Shown: positions 50,108-58,710 of the stretch, piece after piece
How the letters are laid out: every line of letters starts with the position of its first letter
Position numbering within the stretch: the stretch's first letter is position 1
Origin: Candidatus Muiribacterium halophilum
GTDB taxonomy: Bacteria > Muiribacteriota > Muiribacteriia > Muiribacteriales > Muiribacteriaceae
DNA: 64,000 bases
Direction of reading: 5' to 3'
Assembly (NCBI GenBank): GCA_023228995.1
Contig: JALOAD010000009.1
Span: forward strand, 20,369 to 84,368
Notes under the pieces: generated by a model
The model's input: only the letters and a program-made list of their open reading frames with translations
Told to the model about the DNA's origin: nothing
Database searches by the model: none
Translations under genes and position numbers: made by a program

Positions 50108-50170
50108 ACATTAGCGTGACTAAAGTCACAATTAGCGGTTCTAAAGAATCTAATTAGTGATGCGTATGAG
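50108..50170. repeat. Array of short unrelated palindromes
   Basis: GTGACTAAAGTCAC, then GGTTCTAAAGAATC, set between TTAGCG/ATTAGCG/AATTAGTG spacers. Read on the minus strand the loops are CTTTAG, as in GACTCTTTAGAGTC of the 52.1 kb array. Confidence 0.65.
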
Positions 50171-50432
50171 CAAAATGGGTGAGAAGTTAATAACGAAAGC
50201 TGGCATTCAGATTTTAGCACAACTTATTATACTAAACCTGAATAAATTTTTTGCTTAATATTTTTCTTATATATATATTTGAAAACACGGAAGAGAAAAA
50301 CTATCAACAGCAATTCATGAAGTCGTTATTTCAATTTGCGAAATAAAAATTATTGTTTTTTTATTTTTTAAACAAAAAGATTTTGATTGTATAAATAAAT
50401 CAAAGAAATTTAATTATAAGGAACTATGGAGA

Positions 50433-50512
50433 CTGTTACGAAGTATGCAATACACGGATGTATTGCAAAGTCGAACATCGTAAGAGGGAATTTTATAGGA
50501 TTTAAAATTTCA
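50433..50512 (+). repeat. Diverged third copy of the paired-hairpin repeat
   Basis: GTTACGAAGTATGCAATACA-CGGA-TGTATTGCA is a perfect 9-bp stem; the arms at 11.9 kb have a different, AT-rich stem around the same CGGA loop. The linker AGTCGAACATCGTAAGAG and a second hairpin (GGAATTTTATA-GGA-TTTAAAATTTC) follow in the same order. The rest of 50005-50884 has no convincing gene, only AT-rich DNA, a palindrome array and one CCCG...CGGGAATGAC element (50699-50733). Confidence 0.7.
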
Positions 50513-50825
50513 TGTGGTCCGATTAATTAATTTTTCTTTGATGGAATTAGAAAAGATAAATCTGTTTCACTCTTTCTAACTTCATTTCCTTGTTTGAACA
50601 GAAAATTCAATATTTTATCCCAAATAATATTTGCAAAATTTTTCTTAGACACTAATGTTTTTGGCTGATAAAAAATATTACAGATTTTCTGATTTTTGAA
50701 TGGATTCCCGAATTCACGGGAATGACAATCCACATCCAATAGAAATACCTGAAATTAAGAATTAAAAAGTAATAAATTTAAATGACATATAAAAATAATA
50801 TTATTCAATATTATATGTATGATTT

Positions 50826-50864
50826 TATGGGTCAGGACAAAATCAATAACCCTGACCCACTTTT
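50826..50864 (-). terminator. GGGTCAGG/CCTGACCC hairpin after infA
   Basis: Perfect 8-bp GC-rich stem with a 13-base loop, 20 bp past the infA stop. On the plus strand it is followed by ACTTTTT, on the minus strand by CATAAAATC, so it is a better terminator in the plus direction; it still marks the end of the spc-side transcript before the island. Confidence 0.55.
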
Positions 50865-50884
50865 TATGAAAAGAAAAATTTAGA

Positions 50885-51103
50885 TTATTTAAATCTGTAA
50901 GTTATTCTTCCTCTTGTTAGATCATAAGGAGTTAATTCAAGTTTAACTTTATCTCCAGGTACGATTTTGATAAAATGCATTCTCATCTTCCCAGAAATAT
51001 GTGCAAGTACAACATGACCATTTTCTAATTCTACTTTAAACATTGCATTTGGTAAGTTTTCTATAACTTTTCCCTGTACTTCTATTAAATCACTTTTTGC
51101 CAT
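50885..51103 (-). CDS. infA: Translation initiation factor IF-1
   Basis: 72 residues: [20 protein letters not shown], then the S1-fold [19 protein letters not shown] and [12 protein letters not shown], the standard IF-1. AGGAGG lies before the ATG at 51103; the frame extends 25 codons upstream but without support. IF-1 binds the ribosomal A site during initiation. Normally rpmJ would follow at once; here a hairpin and 9.9 kb of other DNA come next. Confidence 0.96.
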   Translation of the reverse strand: MAKSDLIEVQGKVIENLPNAMFKVELENGHVVLAHISGKMRMHFIKIVPGDKVKLELTPYDLTRGRITYRFK

Positions 51104-51205
51104 CAAGCCTCCTATATTAAAAAAACATTTAAAATTTCTGATATTATTATGCTTTTTTATAGCTAACACATAATACAATCAAAATTGTTAAATGTAAATA
51201 ATTAC

Positions 51206-51991
51206 TTAATCATAAAAACCATCAAACATTGTTAATATCTCAATTTCATCTTCAAATTTAGCTGTAGAATGCTCATAATGAGCTGAAGGTTTTCTATCTT
51301 CGGTAACTACAGTCCAACCATCTGATAAAACTTCAACATTTTCTGTTCCTATATTTACCATAGGTTCTATAGCTAACACCATACCAGGCTTTAAAGAAAT
51401 TCCAGTTCCTGCAAGTCCATAATTTTGCACCTGAGGAGCTTCATGAAGATCTCTGCCTATTCCATGACCTACAAAATCTTTAACAACTGAAAAACCAGCA
51501 CTTTCTGCGACACTTTGAACAGAATGACCTATATCACCAAGTGTTTTTCCATTTTTAAAAGCTTCTATACCTGCTAAAAGACTTTTTTTGGTTATTTCAC
51601 AAAGTCTTTTCTTCTCTTCATCAACATCACCTACTAAATATGTATAAGCAGCATCACCATAAAAACCGTTTTTTAAAACACCAACATCAATACTTACAAT
51701 ATCACCACTTCGGATTATTCTTTCTTTTGATGGAATACCGTGAACTACTTCTTCATTTATTGAAATACATAATGTTCCTGGAAATGGTATTACATCATAA
51801 GCTATTCTATACCCAAGAAAAGCAGGTTTCCCGCCTTGTTTTATTATGTAATCATAAGCTTTTTTGTTTAATTCATAAGTTGACATACCAGGTTTTATAA
51901 TATCTTTTGCCATTTTTAATATATCACCAACAATCTGATTAGGTTTTCTCATTTTTTTTACATCATGCTTTGACTTAATCTTAATTTCCAC
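51206..51991 (-). CDS. map: Methionine aminopeptidase, type I
   Basis: 261 residues. Metal ligands are visible in VSIDVGVLKNGFYGDAAYTY (two Asp), FVGHGIGRDLHE (His), LAIEPMVNIG (Glu) and the C-terminal HYEHSTAKFEDEIEIL (Glu); VHGIPS supplies the substrate His. It removes the initiator Met from new proteins. In most bacteria it lies between adk and infA; here infA is about 100 bp away but adk is 680 bp away across repeats. Confidence 0.96.
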   Translation of the reverse strand: MEIKIKSKHDVKKMRKPNQIVGDILKMAKDIIKPGMSTYELNKKAYDYIIKQGGKPAFLGYRIAYDVIPFPGTLCISINEEVVHGIPSKERIIRSGDIVSIDVGVLKNGFYGDAAYTYLVGDVDEEKKRLCEITKKSLLAGIEAFKNGKTLGDIGHSVQSVAESAGFSVVKDFVGHGIGRDLHEAPQVQNYGLAGTGISLKPGMVLAIEPMVNIGTENVEVLSDGWTVVTEDRKPSAHYEHSTAKFEDEIEILTMFDGFYD

Positions 51992-52107
51992 AATTACTCC
52001 TTTAACAAAATCTCTCTGGAATAGTATATTTTTTTGTGTTAAATAGTTAATACAGTTAGCATAAATTCATTATAAAAATGAATTTATTAGTAAACAGCTA
52101 TTTCACA

Positions 52108-52219
52108 GCTTAGTTAGCACTCGCTTCGCTCGTTAGTAAAGACCTTCGGTCTAGTTTAAAACCTCTTACTAAGACTCTTTAGAGTCTGCTCACTAGGATT
52201 ATTTATAATCCGCTCACAG
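52108..52219. repeat. Array of at least four different short palindromes on common spacers
   Basis: In order: GCACTCGCTTCGCTCGT (about 52117), AGACCTTCGGTCT (52140), AGACTCTTTAGAGTCT (52172), GGATTATTTATAATCC (52196). Spacers are TTAGTAA, TAGTTTAAAACCTCTTACTA, GCTCACTA and GCTCACAG. The palindromes share no sequence beyond CTTTAG/TTCG-type loops, so structure rather than sequence seems kept. Confidence 0.75.
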
Positions 52220-52243
52220 TAACTTCCAGCCTTATCCGTGGTA

Positions 52244-52310
52244 AAATGACTTTGTTTTTTGTCACTAATGTTACAAAGTGACATGTCACGCTTTATCTGT
52301 CACAGCTTTA
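52244..52310 (+). repeat. TGTCAC-rich dispersed element
   Basis: Same order as at 5731-5800: GACTTTGTTTTTTGTCACTAA, TGTTACAAAGTGACATGTCA, CGCTTTATCTGTCACAGCTT (given here in 20-base pieces), then TTGCTTTTCCTCTTTCACC. It is followed by a CCCGG...CCGGGATGAC element at 52352-52386. Confidence 0.75.
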
Positions 52311-52467
52311 AAGCTTTTGCTTTTCCTCTTTCACCACTTCCCTGCTTTAAAACAGATCCCGGCTCAAAATCATACCGGGATGACAGCTTAATTCAGTGTG
52401 ACTGCAATTTTTTCTTCTAAAAATTGCTTGTGACAAAAGTCTTCGACTCTTCTGTAACAATAATACC

Positions 52468-52556
52468 TGTCACGGCTTCAACTGTCACGGCTTAACCTGT
52501 CACGGCTTCATCTGTCACGGCTTCATATGTCACGGCTTCATCTGTCACGCTTCACC
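52468..52556 (+). repeat. Six tandem 15-bp TGTCACGGCTTCATC repeats
   Basis: Units start at 52468, 52483, 52498, 52513, 52528 and 52543 (the last is 14 bp). They are an amplified version of the TGTCACGCTTTATC/TGTCACAGCTTT part of the dispersed element just upstream. No gene is seen in 51992-52671. Confidence 0.85.
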
Positions 52557-52671
52557 CTCAACTCTTTAACTGTTTTCTATATACTATTTCAAAGATCTTC
52601 TATTATTCTGTTAAAAATAAAATGAGATGCAGATAATTCTACACCTCACAATATATTAAAACAAAACATTA

Positions 52672-53313
52672 TTATTTTTTTCCATTGACAATATTTGAAA
52701 GTTCTTCAAATATAACCATATGATCTCTTTCTCCATCAATAGTAATAAATTTACCATGATCAGAATAATATTTTATCAATGGTTTTGTCTGTTCATTAAA
52801 TACTTCAAACCTGTTTCTAATGGTAAATTCGTGATCATCCTCTCTTTGCACAAGTTTTTCTCCATCTTTATCACAAATCCCCTCGATAACAGGTGGATTA
52901 AATTCAAGATTATAACTTGAGCCACATTTAGGACAAACTCTTCTACCTGATAATCTTCTTATTGTTTCATCTTCACTTACAGTTATTCTAAAAACATGAT
53001 CAAGAGATCTTCCTTGTTTAGCAAGAAATTCATCTAATGATTTTGCTTGACAAATATTTCTTGGAAACCCATCAAGAATGACATTTGTTTTGTTCTTAAT
53101 GTAATTAAGCATTATATCAACAATCATATTATCGGGAACAAGATGTCCTTTATCCATGCTGACTTTTGCCTTGATTCCAAGAGGGGTATTTTTTTGTATC
53201 TCATCTCTGAGAATATCCCCAGGAGCAAGATGTTCAAGATTAAATCTTTCTTCAAGAAGCTTAGCCTGAGTACCTTTTCCAGCACCAGGAGACCCTATAA
53301 GTAAAATTATCAT
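52672..53313 (-). CDS. adk: Adenylate kinase
   Basis: 213 residues. P-loop GSPGAGKGTQA, NMP-binding region (LAPGDILRDEI), VILDGFPRNICQA, and LID domain with RLSGRRVCPKCGSSYNLEF and a second, incomplete Cys pair (GICDKDGEKL), so the LID has three Cys plus an Asp as possible zinc ligands, a known variant. It balances AMP, ADP and ATP. It follows secY by 13 bp, as usual in spc operons. Confidence 0.96.
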   Translation of the reverse strand: MIILLIGSPGAGKGTQAKLLEERFNLEHLAPGDILRDEIQKNTPLGIKAKVSMDKGHLVPDNMIVDIMLNYIKNKTNVILDGFPRNICQAKSLDEFLAKQGRSLDHVFRITVSEDETIRRLSGRRVCPKCGSSYNLEFNPPVIEGICDKDGEKLVQREDDHEFTIRNRFEVFNEQTKPLIKYYSDHGKFITIDGERDHMVIFEELSNIVNGKK

Positions 53314-53326
53314 GACCTTTACCTGC

Positions 53327-54640
53327 TTATTTAGATTTCTTTAAAAAACCTTCGTAATGTCTGGTAAGCATGTGTGCTTCCATCTGTTTCATAGTATCAG
53401 ATGCAACACCAACAACAATAAGCAAAGCTGTTCCACCAAAATAGAAAGGAACTTTGAATAAAGCTATTAGTATAGTTGGAATTAATGCTATTGCAGCTAG
53501 AAATATTGAACCGGCTAAAGTAATTCTGACCATTACTCTATCAATAAATTCAGCTGTCCATCTTCCTGCACGAATTCCTGGTATAAATCCACCATATTTT
53601 TTCATATTATCAGCAAGTTCTTTAGGATTCATAACTATTGCTGTATAAAAATATGTAAATCCAACAATCATCAAAGCAAATAAAGTAAGATGAAATGGAT
53701 GACTTGGACTAAACCATCTGGAAAGTGTACTTAAAATGTTATAAGTAGTAGTTCCTGCTTTAAAATGATTAATTATCATCTGAAGAACCATTCCAGGGAA
53801 AATAAGTATTGATGATGCAAAAATTATTGGTATAACACCTGACTGATTTATTCTCAAAGGAATGTAAGTCGAATGTCCACCATAAACTTTTCTACCAACA
53901 ACTCTTTTTGCATATTGCACAGGTATTTTTCTTGTAGCTTCCTGAATAATTACAACAAATGCAACTATTGCTAATGCCATTGCAATTATTATTACCATCC
54001 AAGGAATTAAAAGAGGACTATCCAAATTCTGTTTAATAGTTGCATAAACAGCTTGTGGAAGTCTTGCTACTATACCTGCAAAAATAAGTATTGAAACACC
54101 ATTTCCAATACCTTTTTCTGTCATTTTTTCACCTAACCACATTACAAAAGCAGTTCCTGCTGTAAGTGTCATTACTGCAATAATCTGGAAAAATAAAAAA
54201 TTCTTCGCCATATATGGATGAAGAACATTGTAATTCCTAAGCATAAATGTCATACCAATACCCTGAAGTATAGCAATAACAACTGTTCCATATCTTGTGT
54301 ATTGAGATATTTTCATCTTTCCTTCTTCTCCACCTTCTTTAGCAAGCTGCTCAAGCTGTGGAATAACATACACAAGTAACTGCATTATAATAGATGAGTT
54401 AATGTATGGAGCAATACCTAATGCAAAAATGGAGAATCTCTGTAATGCACCCCCTGAAAACATATCAAGGAATCCAAGTACTCCGCCTCCACCTGAAAAA
54501 AGTTTTGACAATTCCGACGTATTTATACCGGGAACAGGTATATGTGTCCCCAGTCTAAATACAGCAATCATCATAAGAGTAAATAATATCCTGCCCTTAA
54601 GTTCAGGAATATTGAATATATTCTTAAGACTTTTAATCAT
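53327..54640 (-). CDS. secY: Protein translocase channel subunit SecY
   Basis: 437 residues with ten membrane helices. Typical segments: FRLGTHIPVPGIN, FALGIAPYINSSIIMQLL (plug and helix 2), LRINQSGVIPIIFASSIL (helix 7 area) and the cytoplasmic loops YAKRVVGRKVYGG and MKKYGGFIPGIRAG. With SecE and SecG it forms the Sec channel used by the many signal-peptide proteins in this window. It overlaps the end of rplO by 4 bp. Confidence 0.97.
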   Translation of the reverse strand: MIKSLKNIFNIPELKGRILFTLMMIAVFRLGTHIPVPGINTSELSKLFSGGGGVLGFLDMFSGGALQRFSIFALGIAPYINSSIIMQLLVYVIPQLEQLAKEGGEEGKMKISQYTRYGTVVIAILQGIGMTFMLRNYNVLHPYMAKNFLFFQIIAVMTLTAGTAFVMWLGEKMTEKGIGNGVSILIFAGIVARLPQAVYATIKQNLDSPLLIPWMVIIIAMALAIVAFVVIIQEATRKIPVQYAKRVVGRKVYGGHSTYIPLRINQSGVIPIIFASSILIFPGMVLQMIINHFKAGTTTYNILSTLSRWFSPSHPFHLTLFALMIVGFTYFYTAIVMNPKELADNMKKYGGFIPGIRAGRWTAEFIDRVMVRITLAGSIFLAAIALIPTILIALFKVPFYFGGTALLIVVGVASDTMKQMEAHMLTRHYEGFLKKSK

Positions 54641-55089
54641 CTAATCACCTCTGCTTTACCGGACGCATCCTGGATTTTCTTCAAGGCAGTTCCAGTAAAT
54701 TTGTGAGCGTGAACATTCAATTTCTTTTCAAGATTACCATTGCCCAGAATTTTTACTCCGTTTTTTTCAACTTTGGATAAAAGTCCAACTGACATTAATA
54801 TTTCAGGAGTAACATCTGTTCCATTTTCGAATATGTTAAGACTTTCAATGTTAACAACAGAAAAAGATTTTCTAAACATATAGTTAGAGAAACCTCTTTT
54901 TGGAACTCTTCTGATCAAAGGCATCTGACCACCTTCAAATCCAAATCTTCTGCTGTAACCACTTCTTGACTTTTGTCCGTTTTCACCACGACAAGCAGTC
55001 TTTCCATGACCTGAACCAACGCCTCTTCCTACTCTTTTTCTTGCTTTTTTTGAGCCAGGTTTTCTTTTGAGTGTATTTAAGTCCATCAT
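54637..55089 (-). CDS. rplO: Ribosomal protein L15
   Basis: 150 residues. N-terminal KRKPGSKKARKRVGRGVGSG, GRGxGSGHGKTACRGENGQKS region, GFEGGQMPLIRRVPKRGF, and the C-terminal L15/L18e fold. A late-assembling 50S protein. Two adjacent ATGs (55089, 55086) follow GGAGG; the second gives MDLNTLKRKPG. Standard place between rpmD and secY. Confidence 0.96.
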   Translation of the reverse strand: MMDLNTLKRKPGSKKARKRVGRGVGSGHGKTACRGENGQKSRSGYSRRFGFEGGQMPLIRRVPKRGFSNYMFRKSFSVVNIESLNIFENGTDVTPEILMSVGLLSKVEKNGVKILGNGNLEKKLNVHAHKFTGTALKKIQDASGKAEVIR

Positions 55090-55107
55090 TGTATTTAAAA
55101 CCTCCGC

Positions 55108-55284
55108 TTAAACTTCTTTTACTTCAAGAAGATGTTTCACTTTTTCAACCATTCCCAAAACAGCTGGTGATTCTTCTTTAGTAATAGTATGATTCAACTT
55201 TCTAAGACCTAGAGCTTTTACAGTAGCTTTTTGTCTTTCAGGTCTTCCAATAGCACTTTTAATTAATTTTATCTGTATAGCCAT
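55108..55284 (-). CDS. rpmD: Ribosomal protein L30
   Basis: 58 residues: [20 protein letters not shown], then [14 protein letters not shown] and a C-terminal helix with [15 protein letters not shown]. This is the short bacterial L30 pattern (IGRxxxQ...LGLRK). GGAGG precedes the ATG at 55284. It lies between rpsE and rplO as in most bacteria; some lineages lack it. Confidence 0.95.
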   Translation of the reverse strand: MAIQIKLIKSAIGRPERQKATVKALGLRKLNHTITKEESPAVLGMVEKVKHLLEVKEV

Positions 55285-55302
55285 AATTCCTCCAAGTGTT
55301 GA

Positions 55303-55851
55303 TTAACCAAAAAGCTTTTTAATATCAATTCCCCTAATCTTAGCGATCTCACCAGCTGTTTTTAACTGACTAAGACCTTCAACAGTAGCTTTAACCATGT
55401 TTATCTTGTTGTTTGAACCAAGGGATTTAGTAAGTATATCTTTAATTCCAACTGCTTCAAGAACGGCTCTAATAGGTCCACCAGCAATAACTCCAGTACC
55501 TTCTGTAGCTGGTCTAAGGAATACTCTTCCACCACCAAAAATTCCAGTTATTTCGTGAGGAATTGTATTATTCTTCAATGAAATAAGAACCATATTTTTT
55601 TTAGCTTTTTCTACTGCTTTTTTAATAGCATTTGGAACTTCATGAGCTTTTCCAAGTCCGTAACCGACTTTTCCAGCTTTATTTCCAACTACTACAAGAG
55701 CAGTAAATCTAAATCTTCTACCACCTTTAACAACTTTAGCAACTCTATTGATATAAACAACTTTTTCTTCAATTATTTCTTCAACACCTGAGTTACCTTC
55801 CATTTCTCTATCAACTTTCTCTTCAACTCTTCTTAATTCTCTTTCGCTCAT
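55303..55851 (-). CDS. rpsE: Ribosomal protein S5
   Basis: 182 residues. The double-stranded-RNA-binding S5 domain begins after a ~30-residue acidic N-terminal stretch: [40 protein letters not shown], then the C-terminal [20 protein letters not shown] and [14 protein letters not shown]. It shapes decoding accuracy in the 30S. Fits the spc order L18-S5-L30. Confidence 0.97.
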   Translation of the reverse strand: MSERELRRVEEKVDREMEGNSGVEEIIEEKVVYINRVAKVVKGGRRFRFTALVVVGNKAGKVGYGLGKAHEVPNAIKKAVEKAKKNMVLISLKNNTIPHEITGIFGGGRVFLRPATEGTGVIAGGPIRAVLEAVGIKDILTKSLGSNNKINMVKATVEGLSQLKTAGEIAKIRGIDIKKLFG

Positions 55852-55868
55852 TTCTCCTCCCGACCTTG

Positions 55869-56231
55869 TTAGAATTTTAAACCAGACTGTCTTGCAGAAT
55901 CAGCCAATTCTTTAATTCTTCCATGATATCTGAAACCATTTCTGTCAAAAACAACTGTATTTATACTTTTTTCCAGTAATTTTTTTGCAATGATCTCTCC
56001 AACTTTTTTTGCAGCAGCTTTATTTCCACCATTTCCAATACTTTCTCTGACATCTTTATCAATCGTAGAAGCTGAACAGATTGTTCTGCCTTCATCATCA
56101 TTGATTACTTGAACAGAGATATTTTTATTACTTCTGAAAACTGTCATTCTAGGTTTTTCAATAGAACCAGAAATTTTCTTTCTGAGAGCTACTTTTCTTT
56201 TAAGTCTTTTCTTAAATGTATCTTTAGACAT
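55869..56231 (-). CDS. rplR: Ribosomal protein L18
   Basis: 120 residues: basic N terminus ([17 protein letters not shown]), [20 protein letters not shown], and the C-terminal [20 protein letters not shown] with GLKF end. It binds 5S rRNA with L5 in the 50S central protuberance. Standard place after rplF. Confidence 0.97.
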   Translation of the reverse strand: MSKDTFKKRLKRKVALRKKISGSIEKPRMTVFRSNKNISVQVINDDEGRTICSASTIDKDVRESIGNGGNKAAAKKVGEIIAKKLLEKSINTVVFDRNGFRYHGRIKELADSARQSGLKF

Positions 56232-56253
56232 GTCAATCTCTCCTTTTAATCAA

Positions 56254-56793
56254 TTATACTGCGCGCTTTCCAGCTTTTTTGATGATAATTTCGTCAGAAT
56301 ACCTAATACCTTTACCTTTATAAGGTTCTGGTTCTCTAAGTGCTCTAATTTCAGCTGCAAACTGCCCGACCCTCTGTTTATCTATTCCTGTAATCTTTAC
56401 ACTCATTCCTCTGTCTTCAACAGCTGCTTCAAGACCTGCAGGAACTTTTACATCTATCGGGTTTGAATAGCCAATTAGAAGATTCAAATCATTACCTTTC
56501 ATATTAGCTTTATATCCAACACCACTTATTTTTAAAACTTTTTCAAAACCTACTGTTACACCAGTTATCATATTTTTAATTTTTGATGCAACAGTACCAT
56601 GTAAAGCTCTATGAAATTTTATTTCACTAAATGGTCTTACTTGAATTTCATTATTATTATGTTCAATAATAACTTCACTGTTAAAAGTTTCGTTAACTTG
56701 TCCTTTAGGTCCTTTTACAGTTACATCAGTACCATTGACTTTAACTTCAACTTTCGCAGGTATCACTATAGGGTTTTTACCTATTCTTGACAT
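56254..56793 (-). CDS. rplF: Ribosomal protein L6
   Basis: 179 residues. MSRIGKNPIVIPAKVEVKVN start, two repeated L6 domains, and the C-terminal signature PEPYKGKGIRYSDEII. It sits near the factor-binding site of the 50S. The gene lies between rpsH and rplR with short gaps. Confidence 0.97.
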   Translation of the reverse strand: MSRIGKNPIVIPAKVEVKVNGTDVTVKGPKGQVNETFNSEVIIEHNNNEIQVRPFSEIKFHRALHGTVASKIKNMITGVTVGFEKVLKISGVGYKANMKGNDLNLLIGYSNPIDVKVPAGLEAAVEDRGMSVKITGIDKQRVGQFAAEIRALREPEPYKGKGIRYSDEIIIKKAGKRAV

Positions 56794-56807
56794 TCTTCAG
56801 CCTCCTT

Positions 56808-57206
56808 TTACCACACATAACAGAGAACTTCACCACCAAGACCAAGTTTTCTGCTTTCTTTATCTGAGATTAGACCCTTAGGGGTAGACATAATAGCAAG
56901 TCCTAATCCACCAAGAACTCTAGGTATATCATTTTTACCAACATAAATTCTAAGACCAGGTTTACTGATTCTTTTAATTCCATTGATAACTCTTTCTTTT
57001 GTTTTTCCGTATTTCATCTCAACTTTTATGAAGTTTTTGTTATTAACTTTAACTTCTTTATAATCTCTAATGAATCCGTTTTCTTTTAGAAGTCTTGCTA
57101 ATTCAAGTTTAATTTTTGAATGTGGCACATCAACTTCTGTTTTCATTTCTTTATTAGCATTTCTTACTCTTGTTAACATATCAGCAATAGGATCTGTCAT
57201 TACCAT
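56808..57206 (-). CDS. rpsH: Ribosomal protein S8
   Basis: About 132 residues. MVMTDPIADMLTRVRNANKE start and the C-terminal signature STPKGLISDKESRKLGLGGE. The frame opens six codons earlier, but AAGGAG sits 7 nt before the ATG at 57206. S8 binds helix 21 of 16S rRNA; in E. coli it also represses the spc operon by binding near L5, which is not testable here. Confidence 0.96.
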   Translation of the reverse strand: MVMTDPIADMLTRVRNANKEMKTEVDVPHSKIKLELARLLKENGFIRDYKEVKVNNKNFIKVEMKYGKTKERVINGIKRISKPGLRIYVGKNDIPRVLGGLGLAIMSTPKGLISDKESRKLGLGGEVLCYVW

Positions 57207-57217
57207 ATATAATCTCC

Positions 57218-57403
57218 TTACCAACTCGATTTTCTGACTCCGGGAATAACACCTGCACGAGCTAAATCTCTAAAGCAAAGTCTGCACATTCCAAACTTTC
57301 TTATAAAAGCTCTAGGTCTTCCACAGAGAGGACATCTATTGTATTCTCTAACTCTAAACTTATTTGTTAATTCACTTTTTACACGAAGACACTTCTTAGC
57401 CAT
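57218..57403 (-). CDS. rpsZ: Ribosomal protein S14, zinc-binding type Z
   Basis: 61 residues, the short zinc form: [20 protein letters not shown] with both CxxC pairs (CPLC, CRLC). It starts [16 protein letters not shown]. It is a 30S head protein. Overlap-free but tight spacing with rplE and rpsH. The type Z form agrees with the zinc forms of S4 and L36 seen here. Confidence 0.96.
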   Translation of the reverse strand: MAKKCLRVKSELTNKFRVREYNRCPLCGRPRAFIRKFGMCRLCFRDLARAGVIPGVRKSSW

Positions 57404-57415
57404 TTCATTTCCTCC

Positions 57416-57970
57416 TTACTTTCTAAAAGGCATACCGAGATCTCTCAGTAATGCGATACATTCTTCATCAGTAGTAGCTGATGTTGTAATTGCAATATCC
57501 ATTCCTCTAATCTGATCAACTGATTCAAATTTGATTTCAGGAAATATAATCTGTTCTCTAAGACCCATGTTAAAGTTTCCTCTACCATCAGTCTGTTTAG
57601 GATTAACTCCTCTAAAATCTTTAATTCTTGGCATAACTATATTGAAAAGTCTGTCAAGGAAATGATACATTCTTTCGCCTCTTAATGTAACTGAAACTCC
57701 TACCGGATACCCTGCTCTTATTTTAAAGTTAGAAATAGATTTTCTAGCTTTATTAACAACAGGTTTTTGTCCAGCAATCTTTGTCAAAGAATCAAGAGCT
57801 GATTCTAATGCTTTTGCATTAGCTTTAGCTTCTCCGATACCCATATTAACAGTAACTTTCTGTATTTTAGGTATTCTGTTTGGATTATTAATTCCAAATT
57901 CTTTTTTTAAGTTAGCAATAACTTCAGTTTTATATTTTTCTAATAATCTTGGTGTAGTTTTTTCAGCCAT
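57416..57970 (-). CDS. rplE: Ribosomal protein L5
   Basis: 184 residues. IPKIQKVTVNMGIGEAKANA, GQKPVVNKARKSISNFKIRA, then the C-terminal GLREQIIFPEIKFESVDQIR and MDIAITTSATTDEECIALL. It binds 5S rRNA and contacts the P-site tRNA. AGGAGG precedes the start. Standard place between rplX and rpsZ. Confidence 0.97.
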   Translation of the reverse strand: MAEKTTPRLLEKYKTEVIANLKKEFGINNPNRIPKIQKVTVNMGIGEAKANAKALESALDSLTKIAGQKPVVNKARKSISNFKIRAGYPVGVSVTLRGERMYHFLDRLFNIVMPRIKDFRGVNPKQTDGRGNFNMGLREQIIFPEIKFESVDQIRGMDIAITTSATTDEECIALLRDLGMPFRK

Positions 57971-57986
57971 TTTCTGCTAATCCTCC

Positions 57987-58316
57987 TTAAACTTTATCAA
58001 CTATTTCGCCGGATTTTTTACTGTATCTGACTTTTTGGCCATCAACTTCTTTATGTCCGACTCTTGTTGGTTTATCAGTATGAGGACATATAAGCTGAAG
58101 GTTTGAAACATGAATACTAGCTTCTTTTTCAATAATTCCACCATGTCTCATCTGATTATTTGGTTTCTGATGTTTTTTAATAAAGTTTACTTTAGAAATA
58201 ATTGCTCTTCCGTTTTCAGGATCAACTTTAAGAACTTCACCAGATTTTCCTTTTTCTTTACCAGCGATCACAAGTACTTTATCGCCTTTTTTTATGTGGT
58301 TAACTTTGATTTTCAT
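57987..58316 (-). CDS. rplX: Ribosomal protein L24
   Basis: About 109 residues. KOW motif [20 protein letters not shown] and the [10 protein letters not shown] loop, then [19 protein letters not shown]. It initiates 50S assembly. Two ATGs are adjacent (58319, 58316); AGGAGG is only one base from the first, so the second is preferred. Confidence 0.96.
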   Translation of the reverse strand: MKIKVNHIKKGDKVLVIAGKEKGKSGEVLKVDPENGRAIISKVNFIKKHQKPNNQMRHGGIIEKEASIHVSNLQLICPHTDKPTRVGHKEVDGQKVRYSKKSGEIVDKV

Positions 58317-58328
58317 CATTCCTCCTGC

Positions 58329-58697
58329 CTAAATTACTTCCGGAGCCAGAGAGATGATCTTACCATAATTTCTTTCTCTCAATTCTCTAGCAACTGGTCC
58401 GAAAATTCTTGTTCCTTTTGGGTTTCCATCTTTATCAATGATAACAGCAGCATTATCATCAAATTTTATATAAGAACCATCTGTTCTTCTAAAAGCTTTT
58501 TTAGTTCTTACTATTACAGCTTTAACAACTTCTTTCTTCTTAACATTTGCTCTAGGTATTGCGGATTTTACTGATGCTGTAACAATATCACCAATTCCAC
58601 CATATCTTCTATTAGTTCCACCGACAACCTGAATTACAAGAAGTTCTCTTGCTCCTGTGTTATCAGCAACTGCTAGTCTGGTTTCACGCTGTATCAT
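58329..58697 (-). CDS. rplN: Ribosomal protein L14
   Basis: 122 residues, full length: [20 protein letters not shown] start, [20 protein letters not shown], and the C-terminal [20 protein letters not shown] signature. It lies at the 50S-30S interface and binds L19. Starts the spc operon section after rpsQ. Confidence 0.97.
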   Translation of the reverse strand: MIQRETRLAVADNTGARELLVIQVVGGTNRRYGGIGDIVTASVKSAIPRANVKKKEVVKAVIVRTKKAFRRTDGSYIKFDDNAAVIIDKDGNPKGTRIFGPVARELRERNYGKIISLAPEVI

Positions 58698-58710
58698 AAG
58701 TTCCTCCTGA

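Noticed and set aside
50011-50220. 69-codon minus-strand frame over the palindrome array
   Set aside because: No ribosome site, covers repeats, no recognisable protein pattern.
50527-50739. 70-codon minus-strand frame near a CCCG...CGGGAATGAC element
   Set aside because: Its N terminus is translated repeat sequence (CHSREFGNPF); no ribosome site.
52108-52219. Possible CRISPR-like array
   Set aside because: Palindromes differ and only short spacers recur; no constant 25-40 bp repeat, no cas genes nearby.
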